From: Unio delphinus
Lineage: Eukaryota; Mollusca; Bivalvia; Unionida; Unionidae
DNA length: 64,000 nucleotides
Direction: 5' to 3'
Assembly (NCBI GenBank): GCA_029339505.1
Contig: JAQISU010000058.1
Location: forward strand, 3,239,501-3,303,500
Position numbers and translations under genes: made by a program
Notes under the pieces: model-generated
What the model was told of the DNA's origin: nothing
Databases searched by the model: none
Seen by the model: the letters and a program-made list of their open reading frames with translations, nothing else
Shown: positions 1 to 12,188 of the stretch, one piece after another
Layout: each line of letters starts with the position of its first letter
Position numbering within the stretch: position 1 is the first letter of the stretch

Positions 1-810
1 GCCATCACACGAGTAAACATGTTACATTAATAGTTTCATCTCTGTGTTTATCTTCCTGTCAGTCAGTGTGACTGCCGGTCTCAGTCTTCCTGTCAGTCAG
101 TGTATGACACACGGTACAAAACAACAGGAAATATCAGAATTAGCAGGGACCATGAGCCGTATAAATAAATAATGTCGAAAATTTCAACTCAAAAGACAAA
201 CGGGCAAAATTCCAAGTCTTTGATATGTACAATGTATCGGAATAAACAATGCAAATGTCATTCATTCGTCCGTTCCTTCTTTCCTTCCTTTGTTCATTCA
301 ACAATTCGTCATATAGTTCTTAAAAATTTTAACGAACGAGTCGCTGCAACCTATAAATTGTTTAACAATTGTACGTACACCATTTTGTTGTCTTGGCCAG
401 AGTTGTTATTCATTAGCTTAAGAAATTTCATGTGCATCAATGGAATCTGAAGCATTAAAATAAATTTAAGACTCATATTGTTTTGTGAAATTGCTTTTCC
501 TTTGTAGCTAACATGCATATCTGTCATTAAGTGATACGTTCTATGTAATTGTCTACTCATCAACCTTGTGTGTAAAAGGTCAATATTTCTTCTGTAAATC
601 TGCTTCATAATAACAAAGGTCATTACTTCATACTACTTTATATTACTTCATACTACTTTATATTACTTCATATTACTTTATATTACTTTATGTGCAATAC
701 AAATTTCCGTTTAATAAGACAACTTGTTTAATAAGACAACTTGTTTAATAAGACAACTTGTATACTTCCTGCAAGCTATTTAATAAGAACGAGATCACCG
801 GTATTTAATA
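1..810. other. AT-rich sequence without a recognisable gene
   Basis: No ORF here resembles a known protein. Two small tandem motifs are visible: alternating tactacttta/ttacttcata blocks at about 632-690, and three perfect copies of a 17-bp unit (ttaataagacaacttgt) at 711-761. The region ends where homology to the LINE copy begins. Confidence 0.6.
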
Positions 811-1551
811 CAGATCTGGCAGACAGTTGAATGGCGAACACAGTGGACCCAGTGACTGATTATAACACTATCCCCAAAAAGGCAATATCCAGCTGAGCCA
901 GAATTACAGAATTGATTAGCAATGCTAGTAAGGTTATGCTGCAGATCATCTTGAACAGACTGAGACCATAATCAGAAGAAATAATTGCTGACGAACAGAA
1001 AGGGTTCTGGAGTGGAAGAAGCACAATAGATCAAATATTCAATGTCAGGTTTCGGTGTGAAAAATACTCGCAACACCAACAAGACATCTATCATTTGTTC
1101 ATAGATTTCAAGAAGACCTTAGATAGAGTATGGCGTGTAGCATTGTGGGCCACAGTGAAGAAGTACAACATGGGTCAAAGGTTGACCAATACCATCAAGC
1201 AACTGTACACCAAAGCTACCAGTGCAGTACTTGCTCAAGGTTCTTTGTGGAACTGGTTCCATGACAACAATATGAGTACGTCACGGCTGTCTCCTGTCAC
1301 CCACGCTCTTCAACATCTACTTAGCTTAAAGCGCATCCCTGAAAAAACACTGTGGGACAGTCAGCATTGGAGGGCATAACATCACCTCCGCATTGCAGAC
1401 GACATTCATTGATGGGCTGGCAGGCAGTGAAGACAAGCTTGCCACCTTAGTGAAGAACCTGGATGAAACATCTTCCAGATGTGACATGGAGATAAGCGCC
1501 TAGAAGGCAAAGCTGATGACAAATAGTGGCAAACAAATCTCAAACAAGATT
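811..1551 (+). pseudogene. LINE copy 1, reverse transcriptase part 1 (degenerate)
   Basis: This stretch aligns with the minus-strand LINE at 7134-9018, starting at the shared words for 'atctggcagacag' and running through the RT fingers and palm. Translated fragments match the second copy, e.g. the 94-residue frame at 1095-1379 (VALWATVKKYN, TIKQLYTKAT). In-frame stops and frame changes are frequent, so it cannot encode a working enzyme. It is 5' truncated, as is usual for LINEs. The element continues at 1877-2026 and 3443-3927 after two later insertions. Homology to the second copy is seen directly; the LINE identity rests on RT motifs. I do not assign a clade. Confidence 0.8.
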
Positions 1552-1876
1552 TTGTTTGTTTGTTTGCTTGATTAGGATTTATAACGTAGCTTTAACAATT
1601 TTTCAGTCATATCGTTTCGATGTCTGCAGTGAGGCTCATAGTGATGTCTAGCACTGTGGCATCATGCCGCAGACATGTAATATGATGTCCCGCCTAGTCA
1701 TATTATCCTGACACCAGGCTGACCAGTCCTAACACGAACCTCTTAATGCTGAGCGCCAAGCGTGGCATCTGTTAGTACCATTATTGTAAGTTTTTGGTAT
1801 GACTCGGCCGGGAATCGAACCCACGACCTCCTGCTTGCGCGGCGGACGCTCTAACCACTAGGCCACCGGAGCCGTC
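1552..1876 (-). mobile_element. SINE family A, copy 1 (inserted in LINE copy 1)
   Basis: This is a tRNA-headed SINE in reverse orientation. The tRNA-like head is at the right end (complement of ggcctagtggttagagcg as A box and ggttcgattcc as B box), the conserved body contains ctgcagacat, and the tail is a (TTTG/CAAA) run at the left end. It is flanked by 11-bp target duplications, caaacaagatt at 1541-1551 and caaccaagatt at 1877-1887, one mismatch apart. The undisturbed LINE copy has caaccaagatt at this place once, which proves insertion. Pol III transcription and LINE-dependent retroposition are inferred from the structure. Confidence 0.9.
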
Positions 1877-2026
1877 CAACCAAGATTAAATTCAGAGGAT
1901 ATGATTTGGAAACAGTGGGCCCGTTCAAATATCTTGGTTCCATAAACACCGAAGAGGGATCAAGAGCAGAAATTTTGTAACGAGAAGCACAAACAACGGC
2001 AGATATGAGCCACCTGGAAAAATAAG
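1877..2026 (+). pseudogene. LINE copy 1, reverse transcriptase part 2
   Basis: Continuation of the LINE after the SINE. The translation corresponds to the 'IKVRGQELETVGQFKYLGS' region and the following thumb of the minus-strand copy (here 'F.Y.GS' is recognisable at about 1926-1945), with stops and substitutions. It ends at the 5' boundary of the solo LTR. Confidence 0.8.
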
Positions 2027-3442
2027 TGTCACAGAATTGTATAAACTCTTTTTAAAAAAATTATTTATTAAATTAGTGTGCTAGAGTTTCGTTTGTTGCG
2101 TACAACGAAATCCGATGGTGAATAATGTATATTGTGTCGTATTTAAAAATGCTGACAATATCTGTGTATAAATACCTCACCGCATGTAAAGCTCTTTTAC
2201 ATTACGGAAAGTCTTGTCAGTCGGCGTCTACTATAAGGACTCGCACATCTCCAGCTTTAGAGGTATGTACGTTTAAGTCATTGCTCGCATATAATATAAC
2301 ACTATTGTACTACCACGTAAATTGGTGCATTATTTGTAGGTTTGGTTTATGCAGAATGATGCACACGTTTACGACTTAGGGAAGGATTTAAATTAGTAAT
2401 ATAAGCTAAATTTTTAAGAATTGTTTCGTACAGTAGGATTCTTATCAAGCATCGTTAGGTTTATTTCTGAACTTGTTGATTTCTAATTATTGTGCCGGTA
2501 ATATTATCAGTATAACTTACCGTGTATAGAGTTATTACGTTTTCATGCCCGTGTCATATATATATTTATTACACGGTATTGGATATGTTTTCAGCCGCCC
2601 AGTGTCTGGAAATGTTCAGAATGTCCGGCGCAGTCGCGTGTCTGGAATGTCCAGTCTCTGGAGTCTTCCAGCTGTAGAGCTGTCTAGTGTCTGGAATGTC
2701 GAGCGTCCAGAGTGTCCGGTGTTTTCCGTTGATATCCAGTGTCTGGAGTGCCCTAGCTGTAAAGCTGTCCACTATCTGGAGTATCTATTATCTCGAGTAA
2801 CCGGTGATATCCAGTATCCGGCGTGTGCAGTGTTGTTCGGTGTTGTTCAGAGTGGCTAAAGGGACCCGAGCGTTCAACGTATCTGAGAAACCGAGGTCTA
2901 CGTGAAACAAGCGGTAAAGCCAACCACAGGAATTATAGCAGCTGTAAAGCTGAACCTAAGCAGCCGTGAAGCTGAAATAAAGTCTTCTGACAACGCATTG
3001 TATCTCATTGCATGTAATAGTATAGCCGTTGTCTAACTTTTGGGTTAGTAAAACCCATTGTATCTTTAGGGACTGTAAAGATAAGTTACATATCTGTCCT
3101 TTTTTCATTTGCACAGTTTAACTATGAGTGAATTGATTTCACTACATGTGTAAAATTCTAAATTGTGTGGTAGCTGAGTAAACTATATCAATCATTCTAT
3201 TGTTTAGTCACTGTGAATCTTTCGCGCTTTGTGTTTGTCTTTTGTAGAGTAATTTGTTTGTATTTTCCTTCATTAAATTTGTGCGTTATTATCTTAATAA
3301 TCCAATATTTAGATTGGATATACACGCACGTATTCATAATTTAATTGTCCATTAAATAATTCATTATTAAACATTGTATTTATATCATCGCAAAAAGTGT
3401 TCTGTTGTGAATCCGAAAATCCCACCCAGTTATCTTGTTACA
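2027..3442 (+). mobile_element. Solo LTR of an unidentified LTR retrotransposon, inserted in LINE copy 1
   Basis: A 1,416-bp block starting tgtcac and ending gttaca (TG...CA) that has no counterpart in the other LINE copy. Its flanks are ataag (2022-2026) and acgaa (3443-3447). The matching site in the second LINE copy reads acaag once, so both flanks are diverged copies of one 5-bp target duplication. No protein domain is visible inside. There are degenerate short repeats built on 'gtctggaatgtcc' at 2590-2850 and 'agctgtaaagctg' at 2640-2990, and an aataaag signal near 2978 that could be the polyadenylation site. The strand is nominal. A solo LTR arises by recombination between the two LTRs of a full element; that step is inference. 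Confidence 0.7.
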
Positions 3443-3885
3443 ACGAAAATATCGGTCTGAAAACTAAAATCAGACTACTGATAGCACTAGTCTTCAAAAT
3501 CTCTTTGTATTCATGTGAGGCCTGAACGCTGACAGCAGAATTACAACGAAGAATCCAGGCACTTGAGATGATACAGAACCATCTTTGGCACCTCTTACAT
3601 GGATCAAATCACAAATAAAGAAGTGCGTAACACCATTAGACGCAAAGTAGTCCAATATAAAGACATCCTCATCACCGTCAAAATGAGAAAGCTGAAATGG
3701 TATGGCCATGTCACTAGAGCCAACAGTCTATAGACCGAGCAAAACTTGGACTAACAACATCACAGAATGGACCAGAAAAAAGTTTTGCGGAGATACAGGC
3801 ATTGGCACTTGATCGAGACGATTGGGGTGAGCAGGTCAGATGTTCAGAAGCATAGTGCCTCAACGACGACACTAGGTCAAGTGAC

Positions 3886-3927
<42 letters not shown>
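3443..3927 (+). pseudogene. LINE copy 1, C-terminal region and (GAT)n 3' end
   Basis: The final third of the LINE resumes directly after the LTR. Frames match the C-terminal domain of the minus-strand copy (e.g. 'EVRNTIRRKV', 'LKWYGHVTRANS', 'NITEWTRKKF'), with frameshifts. The element ends in a run of gat triplets (about 3887-3927), which the ORF reads as poly-aspartate. The other copy ends in a short (GAT)3, so the repeat is the element's own 3' tail. Confidence 0.8.
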
Positions 3928-3928
<1 letters not shown>

Positions 3929-4234
3929 AATATTAATATCATGAACTGTCTACTGATGGCCAGAAAGAACAAAAATACGTTTCTTAATATTATGCAGATC
4001 TGATTTATGCTCAGGGCCTGCTGTCAGCAGGATATTTGGAAATAAACTTTTAAACAAGTTTTATATAATATTGAACTTAAATTTGTCTTCCAATGCTTTA
4101 AAATTACATTTTATCGAAGAGTATATACATTACTAACTCGTTGGGCCTCCATTAGTCCAAGGCCCGATTGGGCCAAATCTGTCGGCCCTGTATGCTTTTG
4201 TATTCTAAACTTGCTTTCTGAGATTTACATAAAT
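3928..4234. other. No recognisable feature
   Basis: AT-rich non-coding sequence. A small block near 4140-4190 with several ggcc/gggcc words can fold on itself, but I could not connect it with any element. Confidence 0.4.
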
Positions 4235-4635
4235 ATTTTAAAATTCCAGTTTATGTAGGCGACAATAACATTCATGATTCCGTATTATAAGCTCATTTCG
4301 AATCAAAATTTCGATAACATATCTAAAGTCTAGCTTATGTGGTCGATGATACCATTCATGCTTCAATAGTTTGAGCCCTCTTCCAATCAAAATTTCGATA
4401 ACATTTCTAAATTATAGTTGATGTGGTCGACAATAACATTCATACTTCTGCATTCTAAGCCCGCTTCCAATCAACATTTCGATAACATTTCTAAATTATA
4501 GTTGATGTGGTCGACAATAACATTCATACTTCCGTATTCTAAGCCCACTTCCAATAAAAAATTCGATAACATTTCTAAATTATAGGTTATGTGGTTGACA
4601 AGAACATTCATACTTCCGTATTCTGAGTTTGCATT
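4235..4635. repeat. 84-bp tandem repeat, about 4.7 copies
   Basis: The unit contains gtggtcgacaataacattc, then cttccgtattctaagccc, then tttcgataacatttctaa. The best copies begin at about 4417, 4501 and 4586 (spacing 84-85 bp); the first and last copies are more diverged. No ORF runs through it. Confidence 0.85.
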
Positions 4636-5120
4636 CTCAGAAATACTTTGAAGAAGATTTGGAGTTTCAACATGATGTTAAACGCTTTGAAATCGATATT
4701 TAATTTTCGCTATTGTTATTTTCATTGTTTCTCATCATCAACAACTTCTTTCTATCTCGAAAGTATACGTAATATTAATGTAGTTTTGAACATAATGAAT
4801 TTTACTTACATATTTCTTTAATATCCGGCTGCAGTGTGAGTTGTGACTACTGAAGATGATGGCGACGACGATAGATATGCCACTATTTCAATCTAAAGCC
4901 GTTATTTTTCACCATGTTTGAAGCAACGAATGGGCAATTTAAAAACAAGAAACATAAGAGTTCTTTTTGGTTTTCTTCTTGCATCTTTGTCATCTATCAA
5001 ATGCAAGACATTTCTCTTAAAAATAATAATTGCAAGAAAGAAATGCTGTTTCGGATAGCATTTATTACAAGCTGTCTATGTAACTGTTGGAGATTTTTAA
5101 TATAGTTTTATTTTATATAC
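4636..5120. other. No recognisable feature
   Basis: AT-rich sequence with only short chance ORFs (e.g. 63 codons at 4914-5105), without low-complexity structure apart from a small gat/gac cluster near 4855-4872. Confidence 0.4.
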
Positions 5121-5121
5121 A

Positions 5122-5173
<52 letters not shown>
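5121..5173. repeat. (TA)n microsatellite
   Basis: Uninterrupted ta dinucleotides of about 50 bp. Confidence 0.95.
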
Positions 5174-6008
5174 CACCAAATATTACAGACAATTCGCCTA
5201 TTATTATTTGCTAATCGATAAAACTCTTTTATCGAGGAAGCTATATTATGTTGCTAGTTGAATATGCCCAAACTATAGAATGTGCTAATTCTTATGTTAC
5301 AAAGTGTTTTGATTACGTGCTCTCATTTTCATGCGGTCAATAGGCAAACATGCAGGACAATGTTACACGTGTGCCATGTGGTACAAATTGAACAATGTGG
5401 AACAAAAGCTTTAATATTGACACGATTTTTAAAATAAGATACAAGTAAAAAAAAAAAAAAAACCAAGAACAACTCGCACGCGCAAGTGTTACTGAGCCAT
5501 AAACGCCGAATCTCATTGATCGGTCTTGATATGTCGCGACAATTGGAATGGAATTCATCAGAAATTAGAAATATAAAAGAAAAAAAAATAATTTGTTGTA
5601 CAAAACGGAAACTAGGTTCAATAGCTTTTACAATCCGTTAAAAAAAATAACATGTTGCATTCTGTGGAATCTTTCATAATATGGTGCCTATAATTCTGTT
5701 CCTGCCGTGCAAACATGAGCTGTGCTGGCGGTGATGTACTGACAGTACAATGATCCATCAGGTTCAATTTCAATTTAGATAGAGTTGTATTTTTTGACTG
5801 TGCTCAAAATATTTCAGTGCCATCTTGCCCACACAGAGACTGAAAAATACTAACTTCATCGGCAATTTTAGAATAAAATATGAAGCCATTGTTGTCACTC
5901 CAGCCTGAAGCGTTGTCAAATACTATTGATATTTTGAAGGAAAACAACTTAATAGAAAGTGCAAGTATTCGAAAGAAAGGATGGAAATTGCGACTAATCG
6001 AGAACTGA
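5174..6008. other. No recognisable feature
   Basis: AT-rich, with an A16 run at about 5448-5463 and shorter A runs. An 80-codon minus-strand frame at 5804-6043 has no recognisable domain and overlaps the tRNA-like head described next, so I treat it as chance. Confidence 0.4.
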
Positions 6009-6180
6009 GCAGTAGTGGCGGAGCGGTTAGCATTTCTATCCAAAGGATGTAGGTTTAAATCTTCCTATCCGAGCACCTAAGGTTAGTTACCGTGGTATCA
6101 TACTTAACAAGGCACCTTACTTTTAATCTGCCTACATAACGTTTATTTCCTTCACGTACCGTAAAAGACCAAACCAAGGT
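6009..6180 (+). mobile_element. Possible SINE with tRNA-like head (third family, decayed)
   Basis: The segment 'gtggcggagcggttagc' resembles a Pol III A box and 'aggtttaaatcttcc' about 35 bp later a worn B box. It is followed by ctaaggttagttaccgtggt and 'caaggcaccttact', a layout common to tRNA-derived SINEs in invertebrates. There is only one copy in the window and no clear target duplication, so the call is tentative. Confidence 0.35.
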
Positions 6181-6387
6181 AGAAACCAGTTCTCGTCATG
6201 ATTTTAAAAACATATATCTTACAATTTAACTTAACGGCTAGTACATTTAAAAATTAGAATGAGAGAAAGTACTAACATCAACTGTAAACGTGTCTGTAAT
6301 GCAGATCTGAATTGAATGAATTATCATCTTATTGAAGATTGTGAGGGAGAATTAATACGTTGAATGATATAAAAAAACTCTTTATAC

Positions 6388-6470
6388 CATATTGTCACGG
6401 AAATGTATTATAAACCCTTTTTATTTATTATGAAATTCGTGTACATTACTGCAGCCATGTGATTGATATC
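6388..6470 (+). mobile_element. Possible LTR terminus related to the solo LTR at 2027
   Basis: The start tgtcacggaaatgtattata resembles the start of the solo LTR at 2027 (tgtcacagaattgtataaac), and both go on with ttttt..ttatttatt. Beyond about 60 bp I see no similarity, and no other end was located. Confidence 0.25.
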
Positions 6471-7133
6471 TAAAGATTGGCGCAGGCTAATACTGAACTC
6501 TTACGCAAAGCTATCGTGGCCCGCCAGAGACCGGAAACTTGTCTCAGTGAAGGCGACGACTCGTGTCGCTTATGTGTTATATGTTCGATGTTGGTTTCCT
6601 GATCAAAAGGAAAGTCCACGGATGAACGATGTGTGATCTTATCCATGCCCACGTTAAAAGATAGCTAGAGGGACATTGTTTACTAAGTTTTATATTCAAA
6701 CGGTCCACAGCGATATCCATTAAAATAATTGAGATAGATGGCGTCATTACAATTCAGAAGCGAATGGTGTCTTTCGACTATTTAGAATAAGCCAGGATCG
6801 ACCTAAACGGATTGCTAACAAAAAGGGTTACTCCGAGAAAGCCACTCGTAATTTGGTGGCAAAACGTAGAGGTAGATTCTAAGGAAAGAAAAATCTTCGA
6901 AAAGGTTAGTAAGTTATTTGCTCGATTTTTGAACAATAATACGCCATCATGATTGTAATCATTTCTAGTAGGTATACTAAATTACCAGCATCGTTTAGTA
7001 TGTAGAATTACCTTTACAGTGTTCATTTAAATGTGTATTTCAGATGGAGCCTACGTAGAGAATTGTTAGATGCGCGGCTGTATAATGCAGATTGTTTGCT
7101 TGTGGTCAGAAGTTTTGTAATTCGCTATTATGT
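6471..7133. other. No recognisable feature
   Basis: Mixed sequence up to the 3' end of LINE copy 2. Short frames (e.g. 6470-6652 minus) show nothing familiar. Confidence 0.4.
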
Positions 7134-7142
7134 TCATCATCA

Positions 7143-8114
7143 TCAGTCTCTTGACCTAGTGTGGTCGTTGAGGCACTGTGCTGCTGAACATCTGACCAGT
7201 TCCCTCCACTTGACTCGATCATGTGCCAATGCCTGTGTCTCTGCAAAACTTTTCCTGGTCCATTCTGTGATGTTGTCACTCCACTTTTTTCTCTGTCTAC
7301 CTCTCCTTCTACCACCTTGGACACTACCCTGCAGTACTGTTGTGGATAGACTGTTGGCTCTAGTGACATGGCCATACCATATCAGCTTTCTCTTTTTGAC
7401 AATGGTGAAGAGGTCTTCATAATGGCCTACTTTGTGCCTGATGGTGTTGCGCACTTCTTCATTTCTGATGTGGTCCATGTAAGAGATGCCAAGGATGGTT
7501 CTGTAGCATCTCATGTCAAGTGCCTGAATTCTTCGTTGTAACTCTGCTGTCAGGGTCCAGACCTCACATGAATACAGAAAGATTGAGATGACTAGTGCTC
7601 TCAATAGTATGATTTTAGTTTTCAGACAGATGTTCTTGTCTCTCCAGACGAGTCTTTGCTTTAACATAGCTGCCGTTGTTTGTGCTGCTCGTGACAAAAT
7701 TTCTGCTCTTGATCCCTCTTCCGTGATTATGGAACCAAGATATTTGAATTGGCCCACTGTTTCCAGTTCCTGTCCTCTGACTTTAATCTTGGTTGAGATT
7801 TGTTTGCCACTGTTTGTCATCAGCTTTGTCTTCTCGGCACTTATCTTCATGTCAAATCTGGAAGATGTTTTATCCAGGTTCTTCACTAAGGTGGCAAGCT
7901 CATCTTCACTGCCTGCCAGCCAATCAATGTCGTCTGCAAAGCGGAGGATGGTGATGTTACGTCCTCCAATGCTGACTGTCCCACAGTAGTTTTCCAGGGC
8001 TTCGCTCATGACGCGCTCTAAGTAGATGTTGAAAAGCGTGGGTGACAGGAGACAGCCTGCCTTGCCGTACTCCAACTGTAGTCTTGTACCAATCTCCCAA
8101 AGAACCTTGAGCAA
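7143..8114 (-). pseudogene. LINE ORF2 fragment: RT palm/thumb and C-terminal domain
   Basis: This 323-codon frame encodes the C-terminal half of a LINE reverse transcriptase. Near its start are 'SPTLFNIYLERVM' (RT motif B region) and 'LRFADDIDWLAG' (the catalytic FADD, motif C), then 'KTKLMTNSGKQ', 'FKYLGSII', and 'ALVISIFLYSCEVWTLT' with 'RCYRTILGI'. The end has 'LIWYGHVTRANS' and 'RQRKKWSDNITEW', the C-terminal region shared by many endonuclease-reverse transcriptase proteins annotated in invertebrates. The enzyme would copy its own RNA at a nicked genomic target. The catalytic aspartates are intact but the upstream part lies in other frames, so this is a pseudogene. The RT call is sure; the clade (RTE/I/Jockey-like) is not. 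Confidence 0.88.
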
Positions 8115-8217
8115 TTATTACACTGGTAGCCTTGGCGTACAGCTGCTTGATGGTGTTGCTCAACTTTTGATCTATGTTGTACTTCTTCATTGTCGCCCAC
8201 AATGCCTCATGCCACAC
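7957..8217 (-). pseudogene. LINE ORF2 fragment: RT fingers/palm, overlapping frame
   Basis: The frame reads 'ALWATMKKYN', 'KLSNTIKQLYAKATSV', 'GDWYKTTVGVRQG' (RT motif around the substrate-binding loop). It continues the protein of 8262-8519 and hands over to the 7143-8114 frame near 8050-8060 after a frameshift. The equivalent words occur in LINE copy 1 at 1125-1250. Confidence 0.8.
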
Positions 8218-8261
8218 TCTATCAAAGCCTTTTCGAAATCTATGAACACATGATAGATGTC

Positions 8262-8519
8262 TTATTGATATTGTGAGTACTTTTCACACAAAACCCTAAG
8301 ATTGAAAATTTGTTCTGTTGTGCTTCTTCCAATACGGAACCCTGCCTGTTCTTCAGCGATTATTTCTTCTGCTTGTGGGTTCAGTCTGTTCAACATGATC
8401 TTCAGCATCACCTTACTAGCATGGCTGATCAAACTGATAGTTCTGTAATTTTGACACAGATGGAGATTGCCTTTTTGGGGAGTATTATAATTAATGACTG
8501 GGTCCACTGTGTTGGACAT
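8262..8519 (-). pseudogene. LINE ORF2 fragment: RT fingers
   Basis: The frame contains 'NYRTISLISHASKVM' and 'EEQAGFRIGRSTTEQIF', hallmark RT motifs 1-2 of non-LTR elements. A stop at its end and a frame change at its start (near 8480) separate it from the neighbouring fragments. Confidence 0.85.
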
Positions 8520-8998
8520 TCGCCTGTCTGCCAGATCTTGTTGCAGATTTTTGTAAGTAGTTCTATCACTGATTCCCCACCATTCTTGATACGTTCAGCT
8601 GGGATGTTGTATACTCCAGCTGCCTTCCTATTCTTCAATGCTCTTATTTCTGACTCCACCTCTTCTTTGAGAATGGGAAAATCATCATTATTTGTGGAGT
8701 TTGGAACTTCAAGCACCTCTGGGTTTCCTGAGGACCTATGGTTGTAGAGTTCTTTACAATACTCAGTCCATCTTTCTGCAATGTCACTTGCTTCTGTGAG
8801 GCATTTTCCATTTTCATCTTGAATGGTACTGACTCTTGGTTGCTTCTTTCTGGTGAGGTCTTTCACAATTTGGAATGCCTTTTTGCTGTTATTCTTTATC
8901 AGACTGCTCTCTATTTCTGTGCACTGTTGTCCAATCCAATCTTCTTTTGCTTTCTTCAATTTTTTTCTGACATTCTTGTTTATTTCTCGATATTCCAC
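8429..8998 (-). pseudogene. LINE ORF2 fragment: linker before RT
   Basis: The 189-codon frame covers the region between endonuclease and RT: 'KAFQIVKDLTRKKQPR', 'WTEYCKELYNH', 'EIRALKNRKAAGV', 'TQWTQSLIIILPKK'. These words are typical of the stretch leading into the RT domain of LINE ORF2 proteins. It runs out of frame at about 8480. The upstream endonuclease is missing. Confidence 0.85.
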
Positions 8999-9018
8999 TG
9001 CCCCTGTTGTGTGTCTGG

Positions 9019-9194
9019 TGTTTTTTTTTTTTTGCAGCCCTACATAACTTTATCGGTCCAAATACCATGGAGTATCGTGACATATTTACTGACCAAAGTT
9101 TAACATATACAACATATTCTGAATTTTATCCTCCACCTCATTCAGATCCTGATTGTAAGCTGATAAATAATTTTGTTGCAGGTAAACATATGGA
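9019..9194. other. Boundary of LINE copy 2 and unassigned sequence
   Basis: Contains the T13 run (A13 on the minus strand) at about 9019-9031 that marks the 5' edge of the LINE; nothing else recognised. Confidence 0.4.
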
Positions 9195-9288
9195 AAAAGA
9201 GAGACAATTAATGTAATGGGGAATCTAAATATTGTAAGCGTAAAAGAGAGACAATTAATGTAATGGGGAACCTAAATATTGTAAGCGT
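9195..9288. repeat. 47-bp direct tandem duplication
   Basis: Two adjacent copies containing gagagacaattaatgtaatg and ctaaatattgtaagcg, starting at about 9195 and 9242, with one or two differences. Confidence 0.85.
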
Positions 9289-10210
9289 AAAAGGAATTGT
9301 GTATAATTTGCATAGCGAAAAACTACAGGAAAAAAACATGGTGATAAATTAAACACAAGAAAATAAACTGGAAATAGCAATTTCTGGTGGATTTATTGTG
9401 ACAGGCTTAAGCAAGTCGGGTATGTATAACTTTATACTGGAACAGTCTCAAAAACATATAGGGGGACAAAATGAAACTACATTTCACTCTGCACACTTGT
9501 TAAAACTGATAACTTCTGAAATGACATGAAAAAATATGCAGTTGTACGACAAAAACGATTATAAAAGGTATGTGGCATGCCATTAGCTAATAAGAAAGCT
9601 GATGGATCGTTTAAAGATAAGACAAATGCCGTACCAATGCAAGATTTATGTTGTGTTAGAAGAATGCTATATATTTTAGGAATGACATAGATGAAGAGGA
9701 AGTATACAAGAGTAGTAAGAAATTAGTTGTTAAACATAATTTAAAACGTGCAAGAATTATTTATGTAAATAATAGTTGAGAATAAGTATTTTACTGTCGG
9801 AAAAGCAGTGATCGATTGGAACAAAGACAACCGGTACTATTACGAACAGATTAGAGAACATCTGAATAAAGAATATTAAAGTATACTTCTAAATAATATG
9901 AAATCGTAAGAGGAACATAAAAAGAACTCTATAAAGATAAAATGGAGTGAATTAAAAAGTCCGGAATGGAAAAAGAAAACTAATTTTTTTTATTTATTTT
10001 TTTTAAATTTTATTATTATCCCCGTAATAGGTAGACCACTGGGTCGGGGAACCATCCCAAGGTCACCTTACAATGTAACATTTGTAATAATCTAAGGATA
10101 ATAAATATAATCTACAGCAAATGAAAAAAAAGAAAAAAAAGAAAAACACACCCACACACCCACACGTGCATATGATCAACATATTTTTTGTTTGAACAAT
10201 ATGTGAGTGC

Positions 10211-10212
<2 letters not shown>
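9289..10212. other. No recognisable feature
   Basis: AT-rich sequence without long ORFs. There is an A/T homopolymer patch at 9981-10015 and an A-rich patch at 10122-10146. Nothing matches the repeat families of this window. Confidence 0.4.

Positions 10213-10283
<71 letters not shown>
10213..10283. repeat. (TA)n microsatellite
   Basis: About 70 bp of uninterrupted ta; apparent ORFs reading YIYIYI come only from this tract. Confidence 0.95.
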
Positions 10284-11954
<1,671 letters not shown>

Positions 11955-12174
11955 TGAGTCCCCCTTTAGTTGAGTGGTCTAGGGCGCTCGCCTTTACCGA
12001 CCATTCACATTTCACCTCTGTCTCAGTTCGACCAATGTGGGTATGTGAGAGAGCTTGCCAGCAGCTTCCCGTGGATTGGTTATTCTTCATGGTGTCTTCG
12101 CTGGCTTCTTTCTCCATTAAATATACTGGACACCAGATATGGCCTTTCATGTACTGAAAAAGGTAGATAAACCC
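11955..12174 (+). mobile_element. SINE family B, copy 1
   Basis: The head 'gttgagtggtctagggcgc' corresponds to a Leu/Ser-type tRNA A box and 'cagttcgacca' to the B box. It is followed by the family body (tatgtgagagagcttgccag, agcttcccgtgg, cttctttctccattaaata, ctgaaaaagg). It matches copies at 17968, 25144 and 36975 (minus). Its end is 14 bp before a MITE (12189), leaving no readable target duplication. Confidence 0.75.
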
Positions 12175-12188
12175 ACAAAACCAGCTAA

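Larger units (their letters stand above)
7134..9018 (-). mobile_element. LINE copy 2 (5' truncated, with disrupted ORF2)
   Basis: A non-LTR retrotransposon on the minus strand, the best preserved LINE here. Its coding frames are listed separately. The 3' end is a short (GAT)n at 7134-7145; the 5' end lies near the A13 stretch (minus strand) at about 9019-9031. No endonuclease domain is present, as expected from 5' truncation. At least three lesions break the reading frame (near 8480, 8260 and 8050-8200), so the copy is inactive. No target duplication could be recognised. Confidence 0.85.

Noticed and set aside
8018..8998. Plus-strand ORFs over LINE copy 2 (e.g. 7588-7989, 8310-8747)
   Set aside because: They are antisense shadows of the RT coding sequence.
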